A stretch of DNA of 64,000 nucleotides from Diphasiastrum complanatum (Eukaryota > Streptophyta > Lycopodiopsida > Lycopodiales > Lycopodiaceae). Under the pieces are notes generated by a model. That model was not told the DNA's origin. It made no database searches and worked only from the letters and a program-made list of their open reading frames with translations. Location of the stretch: positions 44,636,180 to 44,700,179 of the forward strand of contig CM055101.1 of the NCBI GenBank assembly GCA_029204225.1, written 5' to 3'. Below are positions 28,623-41,129 of this stretch, in pieces. Every line of letters begins with the position of its first letter. Position 1 is the stretch's first letter. The translations under genes and the position numbers were made by a program.

Positions 28623-29373
28623 TAGCCAATAATTAGGTGGTTTCAATTGTGTACCTAAAAGCTACTCTTGCATTCTCATCCTTTTAGAAAAGAACAAAAT
28701 TTATTTGTATCATATATAAATAAACCTTAGAACCAAAAAAATCTGATAGGGAACTTACAACTGAAGGCAGATGAAAGGAGCCGTTTTATTTATGTAACAA
28801 GTGGAAAAGATGAAAGGAACCTTTACTGATCGACAGTGTGACTGAGTGAGAGGTTCTATTGATAATATTGACCCATGATATGTTGGAAACTTTCCTTCTA
28901 TTTGCAGCTAAAGAAAAATCCCTGTAAACTAGCACGCCATACTCCTACTGGCTTAGTTTCCTATCAACTAAATTTGAAGTAAAGAGGCATGATCAGTGTT
29001 CCTTAATTGACGGTGCATCAGCTTAAAGAGAGGTTTGTGATCAAGAAAAATTAGAATGCATTCACGTTGCCCGCACAAACATAGAAACGTCATATAGCTT
29101 CACACAACTGCCTACGCTTCTTGGTATGGCTATGCCCAAATACAGTAGCTTTGTTATAGCAATTTATCTCACCAAGATTGAAGATTTTTTCCAGTTTTAG
29201 TTTTTATTATAATATTTTGATTTGTAAAAAAGTCCACCCATAATGTTTTAGTCAAGATATGCATTAAAAAGACCATTTGCACTATTTTGGTCTCACAGGA
29301 CTGTGAAGCTTTAGAAAAGGACAATTTATGGCACTTGGATAGTGTCCAAGCATTCAATTTCTTCCCGGGAACT

Positions 29374-29437
<64 letters not shown>

Positions 29438-29899
29438 CTCCCCCCCCTCCCCAAATGCCAAAAAACACTGCATTTTCTTGGTTAGCATTCAATCATTTGC
29501 CATAATATTTTGCCTGGCAATGCAAAATTTTGAATCGTTTGAATTTGCAGTATTGAAGTCCTTGCAGTTTTCAAAGTAGGGAAAAAACCCAAACATTCAG
29601 CTAACAAGGTGGCAGCCAAGAAGAAGCTAAAGAGAAAGGCTCTTTCTTGATGATTGGATATGACAAGCGAGTTGCCATTTTTTTAAGGTTAACAAGCATG
29701 TTTCTGAAGGAGCTTGAGTTAGACAAATCTCCACAAATTGCTAGTTTTATGGACAACAAATTTGGGATACAAATGTTAGCCTCTCCCAAGTTGGAATTTG
29801 CCACCAAATTTGGCTATAATTTCACATTTATCCTCAAAGCCAATCTAGTCTTTTTGAAATCTGATTTTTCTTTTGTGCCAAGAGCAAACCTATGTTTCT
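28623..29899. other. Interval without a recognised gene; holds an isolated (CT)n tract
   Basis: No gene recognised. The dinucleotide tract at 29381-29434 is followed by a C-rich run (CCCCTCCCCCCCTCCCC). Unlike most other tracts it has no LINE terminal box next to it, so it is a potential empty microsatellite target. Confidence 0.5.
29381..29434 (+). repeat. (CT)n microsatellite, isolated
   Basis: About 27 CT units followed by a poly-C rich stretch. No LINE or LTR sequence recognised at either side. Confidence 0.95.
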
Positions 29900-31560
29900 C
29901 AAACAACTCTTGGCCAATGACTTAGTGAAAATATCAGCAATGCAATTTTTAGATGAACATGATGAAGATCCACCTATTTAGTAAGAATCTTTTTTTTAAT
30001 GAAATGATTGATAGGCAACTTCTATGTGTTTAGATCTAGCATTAAAAACAGGAATGTGTTAAATTTTGGGTTGAGATGTCACCATAAATTATTAGAGTAG
30101 ATTTGGGATCATTCATTTGGATTTTAACAAGAAGTCTGTTGAGTTGTAATGGCTCTTTGCATGAAGTGGTAAGAGCTTTGTACTCGACTTCCCAAGATGA
30201 GAGAGAAATTGTATCTTGTTTGTTTTAATAGCCATAGAACCACTCCACTACCCAAATATTAGGCATATGCATGTTGTCGATCTTTTATCCATCTCATCAC
30301 TTGCATAATTTGAATATGAAATCAAAAAAAATGTGAGAGCCTCCATTTTCTATGCCAAAGTTCTTAGTTCTTGAGAGATACTTAAAGAATTTCTTAGCAA
30401 GGTTCATCGCTAAGCTTATACTAGGACTAAGTTTGCTACTCTAAAAAGCAAACAAAATCTTTTTTTACAATGAGCCATGTAGCCTTCAAGTTGTTCCATG
30501 TATACCTCTTCGTTCAATTTTCCATTCATGAAAGCATTAGTGACATCCAATCAAAATAATTTTCAGCCACATAAAATCGCAAAATAGATAGGGATCCAAA
30601 ATATTACCGTTGTTGCCATGGGTGCAAATGTCTCGTCATAATCAATGCCATATTGTTGAGCAACACAGACGTTTGCCACCAACCTTGTTTTGTTAATGTT
30701 ATCATTTTGATAATGTTTCACCTTGTAATTTCATTGGCATTTGATTGTCTTGTTGTCCTGGGAAAGTTTTACAAGTTCTAGTGTATTATTTTTTAATTAG
30801 TGCATCATACTTACTATCCATAGCATCACACCATTTTGTCTTTTTACATGCATTTTTATAAGAAAGAGGTCCATCCGTTTGATGAATGAAAAACATCAAG
30901 GCCATATTAGTTCCTTCAACAACTTACCCTCTTTAGTCATTTAGAATTTTGCTTATTATAGATAATCTTCTAACAATAGGCGTGGAAGAAATTGATAAAT
31001 ACATATCTTGATCAATATGTTGAGCAATATCTTCTAGATTTGACTCATTCGAAAAATCAATTATTTTCAACACATGACCAACAAGTTCATCAAAAATCAC
31101 ATTTGTAATAACAATATTCTCTTCATAGAATAAATGTACACTATATATGCTTTATTCTTTTCACTATATCTAACAAAGTTTTCTTCTATTGATGTAGGAT
31201 CCTCTTTAGATTTATTGTCTAAAGGACATGAACATAACAAGTACATCCAAAAACTTTGACATCTTTCACATTAGGCCACTTTTCATAAAGTACTTCATAA
31301 CATGACTTTCTATCAAGTGGAGCAGACATAATTGATGACGAATGTTCATCCATTCCGCAACTTGGTTCATGACAGAAGCTGAAGGATCAAAGATCATTCC
31401 ATACCTTGTCATTTTCGGCCTTCTTCTTCAACCAACAAATGCATTTGCATCTCCCAGATGGAAATTGAAAAATGCCTATCAAGCATAAGTAGAACCTTTA
31501 CTATACCTTCATGTTTTTTTGCAATCCACCTACAAATCTCCTTGTTACACATCCATCTAC
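29900..31560 (-). pseudogene. Decayed Ty1/copia pol (copia D)
   Basis: Read on the minus strand from right to left: integrase C-terminal end near 31300-31200 (SYEVLYEKWPNVKDVKVFGC), the RT start near 30660 (QQYGIDYDETFAP-like), and RNase H near 30240-30170 (region before SLSS...EVEYKAL). Many stops and frameshifts. No LTRs, primer site or target duplication found, so the borders are approximate. An old copy unlike copia A or C in detail. Confidence 0.6.
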
Positions 31561-34051
31561 ATCATGCTTGCAATATATAATTTTATAATATTGTCTAAGG
31601 TATGTAGACAAATAGATGTCTATATCATGTATGAATCAATATGATGCATAATAAAATGGACATTTTGTATTGAAATAACAACTGTTGCATCAAATTATTC
31701 CACTGTATAGCTCTTATTAAAAATTTAGTATTGATCACACGTATCTATACATTTCATACTGGTAGTATTTAACAAGGCTTTATTACTCACATTATTGATT
31801 GAATAATGGTTGATGAGCCTAAATGGTTATCAAACTTCAAATGGTGCAGTTGACATCTATAACCAATTTTGTATTCAATGGAGAGTGGAGATTGTAACAA
31901 CCATGAAATTTGGGCCCCAATTCATTGAGATGAACTAGTTGTGTAGATAATCATTGCTAGCACTAGGTGATAAGATCCTATTTGCACGAGTCTCATTAAT
32001 GTCAATATGGTGAATTTTCTGTCTAAGAACACTGAAAAGTAATAGATACAAACAAAGAAAACAAGAAACGAGACAATTGCCACCCAATCTTTTTTTCTCC
32101 TTCCTCAATCTCTCATGAAAAAGCCCTTCGAAGCAAATATTCATAAGCAATTGAAAAGTCCAATTGCATGCCTTTTTTTTGGTTTAGTAAGGTGTAGAAA
32201 TCAATGTAGCAAAAGAAAAAATGAAATGTGTTATGAATCTTCGATATTCATGTTCTCTCCAACGTGAGTCCTACAACTTGAGAAAACCATTTTTGGTGTA
32301 CGATAAGCAATCACATAATTATAGACGAAGGGTGACTATTGTAGGGGATTGATTGCCTACCTTGATCTCTCATAATTCACTTATGATGTCTTCAAATCTT
32401 ATGTCATGTACTATGTCTTTGGATCCATGGTGGATAGATAGTGGTGCTAGTTCTCACATAACTAATCACAAGGAATTCCTTTCTTTTGTTTGTATTTTTT
32501 ATGATCCAAAGAAAGTTGTGTACAACGCATGGGCACCTCCATAAAACAGAGTGACCAAGAAAAAGACTAACACTTTATGAGTGTGCTAAGACTCTAAGAT
32601 TGCATGTTCTCTTCTTGTGACATTTTGCGATTAGGCAATTGACTATGCTAACTTTCTTTGAATTAAATTACCAAGTATCATCATATTGCATGAATAATAA
32701 TGAAACATTGCATATATGATGATTGTGAGGTGAGGGAATCTTTTTATCGAGAAAGCTAAGAGTAGTGTACGAGACCGAACTCCAATGCATGGAGAGCTTG
32801 AGCATGTAGGAAATATTCAAGACATATATGATGTGTGTTTGGTATGAGATCGACTATAGAGGGTCAAATGCAACCGTGAAAAAAACTATAACAAATTTTT
32901 TGCTATTGATTTGACCAAAATATTAAGCATGGATTTTCAAGCACATTGGTATTGCATCATCATTGTAAACAATTGTGCATAAATTTTACATCTATTCAGT
33001 GGATCATCATATGTTAAAATCTACACTTTATTACCATATTTATTTATTGTGGATTACAATTTATAAAGGTGACAAGCTATATATTTTATCATTGTTGCGT
33101 TTGTAGGTGTTTTTGGAATCGAATTGACTAAACAAGAAGGTTAGTATGTTGTTCAAATTAAATTATGCTCAAGATGTGTATCTAAAAATTCATATGCTAA
33201 GAATAGATTGAAGACAACATAATATTTGAAGAATACATAAATATCTCAAAGTGTTTCAAATGTTGAAAGCTCCAAAATAGAATAGGATGATTTTGCAAAC
33301 GAAGACAATAATAGTTCTTCTCTTATCAAGGGCAATATTTACAAAAAGAAATTATCTTACTCTACACATTATGGAATGATGAAGACGGTTGCCTCCTCCC
33401 TTATGTGCTTGAAGAGCCTTCTAGCTTTCCTCTCTCGATGCAATAGATGCCCAAAAAACGGAGATACAACACAAATCTCCTTGGTGATTGTATATGTGTA
33501 TTTATGTAAATAATATATACACCCGACTTCAACGACTGTATCTAAGATATGGGAGGTCTTTTCCTTTAGCTCCTTACAATGCTTATCCTTGATATGCATT
33601 TTAAAATATCATCTATACAAAACAACATTTCTCCTCCAAGATCATCTATTCTTTTGGCTATATACATATCAAATTCAATGTATTTTTCAGAATAAAAAAT
33701 GTGTCCTTTGGATCATTAGGGAGTCTGAGATGCAACTCTTTATTAGTTGCTTCAACATGAGATACAATCTCATCCACCACTGTATTTAGATCCTCCAAAT
33801 GTTGAGAAGGAGAAGTGGGGATATCTAGACCAGGGATTGTTGGAGGGCTCTCAATGGCATGGAACTCCCGAGGTAGTTGCCACATCTCTATTCAAGGGAG
33901 GAGGTGAGGGTGAAGAGCTGGGAGATCGAAGCTTGCGTTGTGCCCGCTTGGGCTGTGCTTGCTTTCTCCTTATTCAAGGTGGGATAGGCCCCCTGGCAAG
34001 AGGCACTTGCCTCTGTGTGAAGCCAGACTTAAAAATGGTATCAAAGGTAAT
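31561..34051. other. Mostly unassigned AT-rich interval
   Basis: Only the copia protease scrap at 32353-32544 is recognised. An open minus-strand stretch near 33885-33660 (REFHAIESPPTIPGLDIPTS) is not recognised and may be retrotransposon-derived. Confidence 0.4.
32353..32544 (+). pseudogene. Copia protease fragment
   Basis: Reads DPWWIDSGASSHITNHKEFL, the typical copia aspartic protease segment with the catalytic DSG. Compare DPWWIDSGASSHMTSKREFF in copia A. Plus strand; no surrounding pol in the same frame. A lone fragment. Confidence 0.8.
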
Positions 34052-34422
34052 CTAAAGCCTCATGACAAGAAACATGTCTTTGGCATCAACGTCACCCTCT
34101 TGGCAAGTATAGAGCACAAAATCAAATCCTCAAACATTTGGACCTGGAAGTCCTCGTATGCAGCATGAAGTGCCTCCAAAGCAGTGATATTCCACCTCAC
34201 TGCATACGACAAATGAGTGGTCATATCCTATGCAACCTCCCTCACAGCCCGGTAGAAAGCTGCTTTCGGGATCAAAAGCTTCATGCTGTTTTGTAGAGAT
34301 CTAATGTCCCTCAACCATGGACGACGAGGTCTTCTGTGTCTTTGCAGACAAACGGGCTCAGTTTGTGGATGGGCTGGCGCGACAAAGCTAGTCAACCTAG
34401 CAGTTTGCTTCATCTGAGCCAT
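34052..34422 (-). pseudogene. Histone H3 / CENH3-like pseudogene
   Basis: Minus strand from the ATG at 34422: MAQMKQTARLT resembles the H3 tail start. It is followed by RPWLRDIRSLQNSMKLLIPK (alpha-N and alpha-1 region) and FYRAVREVA, then an in-frame TAG at the position of the conserved Gln of REIAQ/REVTQ. The frame continues DMTTHLSYAVRWNITALEAL (alpha-2), AYEDFQVQMFEDLILCSILA and KRVTLMPK. A 1-nt deletion precedes DMFLVMRL, followed by TAG at 34054-34052. The Trp in VRW-x-x-x-AL and the RVTLM ending are more like plant CENH3 than canonical H3 (RFQSSAVAAL, RVTIM). The tail is short. No introns interrupt it, although plant CENH3 genes are normally intron-rich, which suggests a retrocopy. Not functional as written. 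Confidence 0.8.
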
Positions 34423-34479
34423 TGAGGCCGAATATCTCTACAACGCGAGAGAGGGATACTTTGGCATAGAATAGTAGAA

Positions 34480-34665
34480 GGGTTACATGACTATGATTTT
34501 TCATGACCCATGACTCGCCAATGGCCATGAGTTGGAATTTGGACTCGTGAGTCGCGACTCGCGACTCGCTCATGACCATGCTCATTCGGAGTCATTGCTT
34601 CAAATTTCAATGCTCGACAATGCTAAGTCCTGACTCCTGAGTCTTGACTCCTGACTCCTAAGGTG
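34480..34665. repeat. Cluster of GACTC/GAGTC pentamers
   Basis: At least ten copies in ~180 bp, including the self-complementary GAGTCGCGACTCGCGACTC. Low-complexity; no role inferred. Confidence 0.6.
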
Positions 34666-36487
34666 GTCACTAGTAGACTAAAACTAAAAACCTATAAATC
34701 TTGAAATTGATAGGCTTAAAACTTTTTTTTAAAATTTTTTTAAAGCCAAAAACCTATGTTAAAAATATGAGTAGGCTTTTCACCTATGGATAATTAAACT
34801 TGTAGGTTTTGAAAACCTACTCAAAAAAAATTGTTAGGTGAGTTTCGTTTTTTTTAAGGCTTTTTAACATGGATTATAGGTTTTTGGCGAGCACTTGAAG
34901 TTGTGTCATACGTATTTTTCCGACTGTGATATTGTTTGTGATTTGCATTAAAGGTCTAGATTCTGTTGTTCATTCCGCATTCACTTTTCCGCTACAGCTG
35001 AATTAAGGATTCATTCGTATGTTAACCTCTTTCTGACTCAAAGCTTCTCACTTAAATCTTAGACTTTAGTGCATCACTGAATCCTTCACTTCCCATAGAT
35101 CTTCCTTCCTAGTAGAATCGCCATATCTTGCACTTGGCAGGTTAGCTGAAAATCGTGTTTGTCTGGCTTGTTGAAAACAACCACTTGAGTTGTGTTGGTG
35201 ACAGCTCTAAGCCAGCAATGGAGGTAGAGGGTGAAGGTTCTCTTCGATACGCTCTTTATAGATTGAAGATGCATTGATTTTTTTACAAAAGAGTGCGTTG
35301 GATATGCAAGCTGGAGGTGTCCTTTGATAGTTAGAATCATGCTTTTCTGCAAGCAGCTCTTTGGGTCGGAAATCATCTGATTTGTTAGTCTAAAGTCAGT
35401 ACATTTCTAAGTAAGACGCGCCTTCCCATTGGTCAGAAAATGCGCTGGGTTTCGAGTAGAAGATGCACTGAGTTAAATACTGAAAATGGATTGAATCTGC
35501 AGGTAGGAATTTTCCCTTCTGTGGGCTGGAAGTGCGCTTGAATAATAGCTTGGAGATTATAATAAGAGACATCAACCCTAAAATCAGAAAATAGCAAAAG
35601 AAAATCGAAAAGCCACCAGAATTTTTTTTTTAGATTGTGCTTTTGAAAGCAAACGCTTGAATGAGAGGTAGAATCTACAGTCAAACTTGCGCAAGCGGAA
35701 ACTAACATCAAATCATAGAATTAATGAACCATTATCGGTTCACGGTTTTGAGAACCGTACGGTTCTTTAACGTACACTTCTATAACCCCAAATGCAAGTA
35801 GTTTGGATATGTGTTATTTGTAATCACTTTTCAATATCTATTGTTTTTGTATTTTTTTAACTCAATTTTTTTTTATGGATTTTTTAAAATTAAAATAAGG
35901 ACGATCTCATCACAGATTTTATATCTTCAAGGCTTGATCCAAGATCTACTTCCATTGATGATGTGGTCATCTATAGTAGAATGAAATTAGAAGGCAATAA
36001 AGAGATTAGATCGATGGTTGATCAGTAGATTTCCTATATTATTTCAAAGTAGATTTGTTTTTCTACAACTCTTGTGAGGCAAGTACTTTTTAAGTGTTGT
36101 TGGAAGCCCACCAGTGATTGTTTGTAACTTGTCGCCTTCACAATGAGATGAGAAATCTCGTGAGTTGCATGCTAATAGTTGGTAGCTACTGGTGGTTGTT
36201 GGAGAAATGAGGGTCTGAGGTGGGCCGACAGTTCGAAGTGTTGAGAAACACAGTCAAACTATAAGTAAGTGATGCAGAAGTCTTAGTGAATAAGGAGCAC
36301 CGTAGTAGATCTTCTATCACAACAAATCCAGTCGATTAATCGATGAGTCGGAAGGTGTCGAAGACAACCATATATACAAAATTTGAAGGTGTCAAGGACA
36401 ACCATGATTCTTCTCTTTGACTCATTCAATACGACACACTAGGAGATTAATGAGCATTCAATTCACAAATACAAAAGTAGAAAAAAC
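34666..36487. other. Interval without a recognised gene
   Basis: AT-rich. Around 34690-34880 the word AAAACCTA/TAGGTTTT is repeated in both orientations. No coding region supported. Confidence 0.45.
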
Positions 36488-37680
36488 AATAAAACATCAC
36501 ACATTATACACCAATTTGAAAAACACATAGTATAATTAAAATGCGCAAATGTACATGAAATTACTCTAAAAGAAATCTACAACTTAGAGTTGATCGATAG
36601 TGCTAGGCTAAGAATAGCAAGAATGTCGTTGGGTCAAAGCTCCATAAAAGATAGACAGATACATGTGTGTTTGATAATATGATAATGATAATATTACTTG
36701 CTATCCCATCTAAGGACTACTTAGAATGTGCATCTAACTTTGTATATGTACACAAATGTGGTTAATCTATCGTATGTCAGCCTTGGGCTGATCATGTTGT
36801 AAAGTGGGCATGAAGTCCCAATAGCAATATTGGTAGTTCGAGACGTAAGTTTGTCGTTAGGGTTGAACGTCTTCCGTGTGAAATTGTAAAATTCATCTAT
36901 CTAGAGGTTTGGGGGTCCTCTATCAAAACCACTCATTGTACACTTGTAATTAAGTGATTAAGCCAAATTTAGAGTTGGATTAGCTCATGATAGTATAGAT
37001 AGCTTACACTTGGCTTGATGGTAGAGGGCTAGTGACATAGCACCTCTTGACTTCATTTGTCAATTTAGACCAATCATAATGCAAGATGCACCAAAATGGT
37101 CCACTCATTGTAAGAGGTGGCATGTAGGTGGTCCAATCAAAGAAAGAGATGATACTAAAGAGGTCCAATTGTTGTACTCCATTACCACTCATGGATCTTG
37201 AGCTACTATGAGTGAGAGTGAGATTGAGTCCACTTAGTTTTTTGATGAGAGATTTGGAGTTTGCATGCTCCAACACTCAGATTATCTTTCACATTATCTG
37301 TCTACCCTAGAGCTTGATGTAGCATTCTCTCTCTACCCGAGAGCAAGCCAATTTCATACTTAGTTTTTTGTATCCAAAGTTGCCTCTTATTATGTGTGAT
37401 GAATGGTAAGTGATACATGCATGTATTGAGTGCTCTTGTCTTAGATTTTTGAAGCTTGATTGCTTGTATCTTGTGAGAGATAAATCTATGTGCAATCACA
37501 CACACCTTAGGAGATCATTCACATGATTTGAGATGTCCTCACATGTGTGAAAAGTGCACATTCCCACAGTTGTCGAGTCGAGAACTATTAAAGAATAGTC
37601 GAACTTTTGATGACTCGCGAACCATATCTCAAACTTGTGTGTAAATGTGCAGGTTCTTTAGCTGTAGCAGGTTCCCAAGT
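36488..37680 (-). repeat. 3' LTR of copia C, interrupted by a solo LTR
   Basis: 36488-36876 matches 44690-45100, and 37569-37680 matches ~45128-45250 (GTTGTCGAGTC, AGAACTAT, AGGTTCTTTAG-like). Ends are approximate. Confidence 0.7.
36877..37568 (+). mobile_element. Solo LTR related to copia B, inside the copia C LTR
   Basis: It starts TGTGAAATTG and ends TTCCCACA. Shared words with the copia B LTR include CTCTCTCTACCCGAGAGC and ACACACCTTAGGAGATCA, in the same order. No internal region follows. I see no clean 5-bp target duplication (TTCCG left, GTTGT right), and some host LTR bases appear lost at the site. Confidence 0.65.
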
Positions 37681-37799
37681 AAATAACCAAGTTTGGGACA
37701 ATTCCAACCCTCTCCCTTAATTCAACTTCAAACATTTAGATAATCTTTAAATTTAGCATATTTTTGAGTAGAAAATGTTTATCCTTAGGCAAGGCCTTG

Positions 37800-39311
37800 A
37801 TAAAGGTATCAACTACCATACAGTTTGTCGAATAGTAAATCAGCTCTAGATGTACTTTCTCTCAAACAAAATAAAATTGAATTTCTATGTGTTTAGTCCT
37901 AGAGTGAAATACAGGATTGAGAGTAACTAGTATGCAGCTAATGTTGTCGCAATCATTGGTAGTCTGGTTGTTCTGTTTGAAGTTCAGATCTTGTAGAAGA
38001 AGCCTTAGCTAGATAGCTTCCTTAGCTGCTTGTGTTGCTATTACGTATTCGGCTTTGGTCAAAGATAGTGAGATTGACCTTTGTTTTTTGCTATTATAGG
38101 GAACTAGTGTAGATGATCAATAGAAACATTACCCGGAAGTAGACTTCTTGGTGTCTAAGTCTCATTCCCAATCTGAATCAAAATAGCCGAGTAAGCATAA
38201 TGTTATAGCAGAGTTACCCAAATAACAAAGAACTCAGTTCTTTGTTGCTTGAATGTATTTCATCACTCCTTTGAGTGCTTTTCAGTGCTGGATACCTGGA
38301 TTTGACATTAACTGAGAAAGTGTGCTTACAGTATATGCCAGATCGGGTCTGGTGCACACCATCACATTGATGAGCCAATTAAAGATTGGTATGAGTAGCT
38401 ATTCATGTCTAAAGTTTCGACAGTTGTTGAAGGACACATGTCCTTGCTGAGCTTAAGTCCTGGCTCCATTGGCAAATCAATTGATTTTGATTCGAGCATT
38501 CTGAATTTCTCAAGAATGTTTTGCAAGTACCTCTGTTGGCTTAAAAAGAATGTCTTCTTGGTTCGATCTCGAAGGATTTAAATACCAAGTAGATAATGAA
38601 CTAGTCCTAGATCTATCATGTCGAATTCTTTAGTAAGATTCGACTTAGTGGTTTCTAATAGAGAGATAGAATTGCTTAGGAGAAAACAATCATCTTCATA
38701 AAGTGCAATGATTATGTACCATGGACCATCATGTTTGTCATAGGCATTCAAGTCAGCAGCATTATAATGAAAGTTGATCTGCAATAGGTCATCATTGATT
38801 CGTTCGAACGAGGCTCTAGGTGCCTGCTTGATGAGCCCGTAAAGAGCTTTTCAAATCTTGCAAACTCGATCTTACTGACCTTCGATAGTGTAACCTTTGG
38901 GTTGATGCATATAGATATATTCGTGGATAAAATCATTGAGAAATGTAGTTTGTACATCCATCTAATATACCTCGAGGTCTTCTACTACTGCAATTGCCAA
39001 TAAGGTTTGAATCGATGCAAGTTTGACAACATGACTAAAGGTCTATGTATAGTCGATACCTGGTACTTGTGAGTAGTCTTTGGGTATGAGTCTTGCCTTC
39101 CACTTCGAAATAGATCCATCAGAATTGTATTTTCTTTTGTAGATCCATTTGTAGTCAATAATCTTTCTTTTGATCGATGGTTCGACAAGAGTCCAGGTAT
39201 AGTTCTTGATTAGTGAATTATGTTCACTATCCATCACTACTTTCCACTTATCAGAATCTGCATTCGATAGTGCATCATGAACAGTGAGTGCCTAGAAAGC
39301 TTGAGGTGTAT
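37800..39311 (-). pseudogene. Copia C reverse transcriptase and RNase H, decayed
   Basis: RT start near 39237 (HNSLIKNYTWTLVEPSIKRK, then KWIYKRKYNSDGSISKWKAR). The catalytic region near 38700 reads ALYEDDCFLLSNS where YVDD is expected. It is followed by EFDMIDLGLVHYLLGI. RNase H near 38090 reads SLSLTKAEYVIATQAAKEAI. Multiple stops. The RT frame is broken off at 39312 by the chromovirus insertion and resumes as integrase at 43620. Confidence 0.8.
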
Positions 39312-39316
39312 ACCTC

Positions 39317-39836
39317 TATAAGGGAAGCTCCTTAGATTCTGCATACAAATCACAAACACAATGATAACACACTATGGAGAAACCACCCAACCAAGTAGAA
39401 GCATCCAATTGAGCTCTAGAAGCCTCACCCCCAAGCCAAGAAACAAGAAGCATAAATGTAGAGTGAGAGCCTGGCAATGAATCCACAACCATAATGAGGA
39501 GTAGGGCGAGTTTGGACCCAATAGATAGAGCCAAAAGCATCCTGGGCACTTAGCCATGCATAGTCCTAAGTTTCCTATACATAGATTCACCTAGAATAGA
39601 GTCCTAAGCATGGACTGACTATTCATAGAATTGTTATTGATAACTCTACACATGCGTACACTGTCTCATACCTTGTCTAAACTCCATTTAGTGTGTTCTG
39701 GGCCTCACAAGGATATTAGTTACTTTCGGGTCACGTCTAGTATGATGTGGCATAACTAACAGCTTGTTTCACTGGAGTACCGTGTATCCAAGACTAGGAG
39801 CATACTGTATCCTATGTACTGGTCATGGACATAACA
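39317..39836 (-). repeat. Chromovirus 3' LTR
   Basis: Plus-strand ends TATAAGGGAAGC ... GGACATAACA. Flanked on the left by ACCTC (39312-39316). Confidence 0.9.
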
Positions 39837-39864
39837 TTCTTCTCTGCTTAAACTGTTTCTATCC

Positions 39865-40080
39865 TTAGAAACTAAAATTCGGGAAATTCTTCTTTATGCT
39901 ATCAACTCTCTCCCACAAATCATCATCCTCAGTACGACCCTTCCACCGAATTAAGCACTCAGAGATAGAACAATTTCTTAATTGTTTATCTCTGCTTCTG
40001 AGCACTTTCTCAAGTTCCAAATTTACACTAAGCAACAAATCTTCCAAATGGAATAAATACTCATTCGATCCATATTGCAC
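39865..40080 (-). pseudogene. Chromodomain remnant (integrase C-terminus)
   Basis: Reads SISECLIRWKGRTEDDDLWE near the middle, matching the chromodomain pattern (I-x-E-Y-L-V-K-W-K-G ... W-E) found at the integrase C-terminus of plant chromoviruses, where it targets insertion to modified chromatin. The preceding integrase core is missing: the next upstream coding DNA at 40102 is already RNase H. Confidence 0.75.
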
Positions 40081-40101
40081 TAGATCCTAACAGGATTTCA
40101 A

Positions 40102-40338
40102 CTAGTAGTGTCTCCAGGTTTTAAGTGCATGGATTACAACAAACAATTCCTTTTCCTGCGTAGTATAACGCAAATGAGGACCAGTGAATTTTTTGCTCTC
40201 AAATGCTAGTGGCCTAACCGCTCCAACTGCAACATCACTTGCGTCCGTTCTCACGACGTAAGGTAAATCTGGATTTGCAATTTGTAACACAGGAGCTGAA
40301 CCAATCATTGTTTTAAGTTTCTCAAAACATTGATTCAA
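40102..40338 (-). pseudogene. Chromovirus RNase H fragment
   Basis: CFEKLKTMIGSAPVLQIANP, then VVRTDASDVAVGAV with the catalytic TDAS. About five residues (normally LxQ...) are missing before RPLAFESKKFTGPHLRYTTQ. EKELFVVIHALKTWRHY completes the standard gypsy RT-RNase H end. The 5' side stops at the inversion junction at ~40335. Confidence 0.88.
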
Positions 40339-40995
40339 TTCCCCGATAAGGTAGTTACATTATTTGGCAGTAATTTTGTATGTTCGTTGGATCAAATTTC
40401 TACAGTCAATAAAATGGAGATATTGGATTATTCTGAGTATGAAGTTTTTTCAATATGTGCTATTCCAATTGTGGAAGTTTCTGAAATGAATCTACATAGT
40501 TGTGAATTCTCAACAATTCTTAACTCAGTAAATTTTGATCATGAACAAGCAATGAAAGAACAGATCATAATTGAATTTAGGGATGTTTTCCATCTGAATT
40601 ACCTCATGGTTTACCACCATCTAGGTCCACAGGATTGAGTTAATTCCAGGAAGTCAACCTGTCTCTAGATAACCTTATAGGAGGAGACAGAGATTTCAAA
40701 CCAAATGGAAAACTATCTGAGAATGGGACATATACAACCTAGTAAATCACCATGGGGCGCTCCTGTTCTTCTTAAAGCGGAGAAAGATGGAAATTTCCAG
40801 ATGTGTGGGGATTCCAAGGGTCTTAATAAATTGACTATCAAAAATAAATATCCATTACCCAGGCTGGATGTAACAATAAAGCAAGAACTGAAACATTATG
40901 TAGAAAGTAGAAGAACGAGTTCCAAGATTATTGTTTCTCATATCGTGATTGTTTCAGACCTTGAAAGTGAGAACATGCTTCTCAAAATCAATTAA
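40330..40995 (+). pseudogene. Chromovirus protease-tail/RT N-terminus, inverted segment
   Basis: On the plus strand: ILNSVNFDHEQAMKEQIIIE and FRDVFHLNYL (the FxDVFP-like RT entry), then after a frame change [20 protein letters not shown] and LNKTI-like [16 protein letters not shown]. These are gypsy pol segments just before the palm. They lie head-to-head with the minus-strand RNase H, so the palm (YIDD) is missing and the segment has been inverted. Confidence 0.85.
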
Positions 40996-41129
40996 CAAAG
41001 AAGGCGATTACTAAATAACCACTCATAAACTAAGATTAAATCAGTACGAGCTAGGTCTAAAACATGAAAATTAACTAATTTCGTATGTCCTTGCATCAAA
41101 ACTGGGAGCTTCGGGACTTTTATGTTCCA

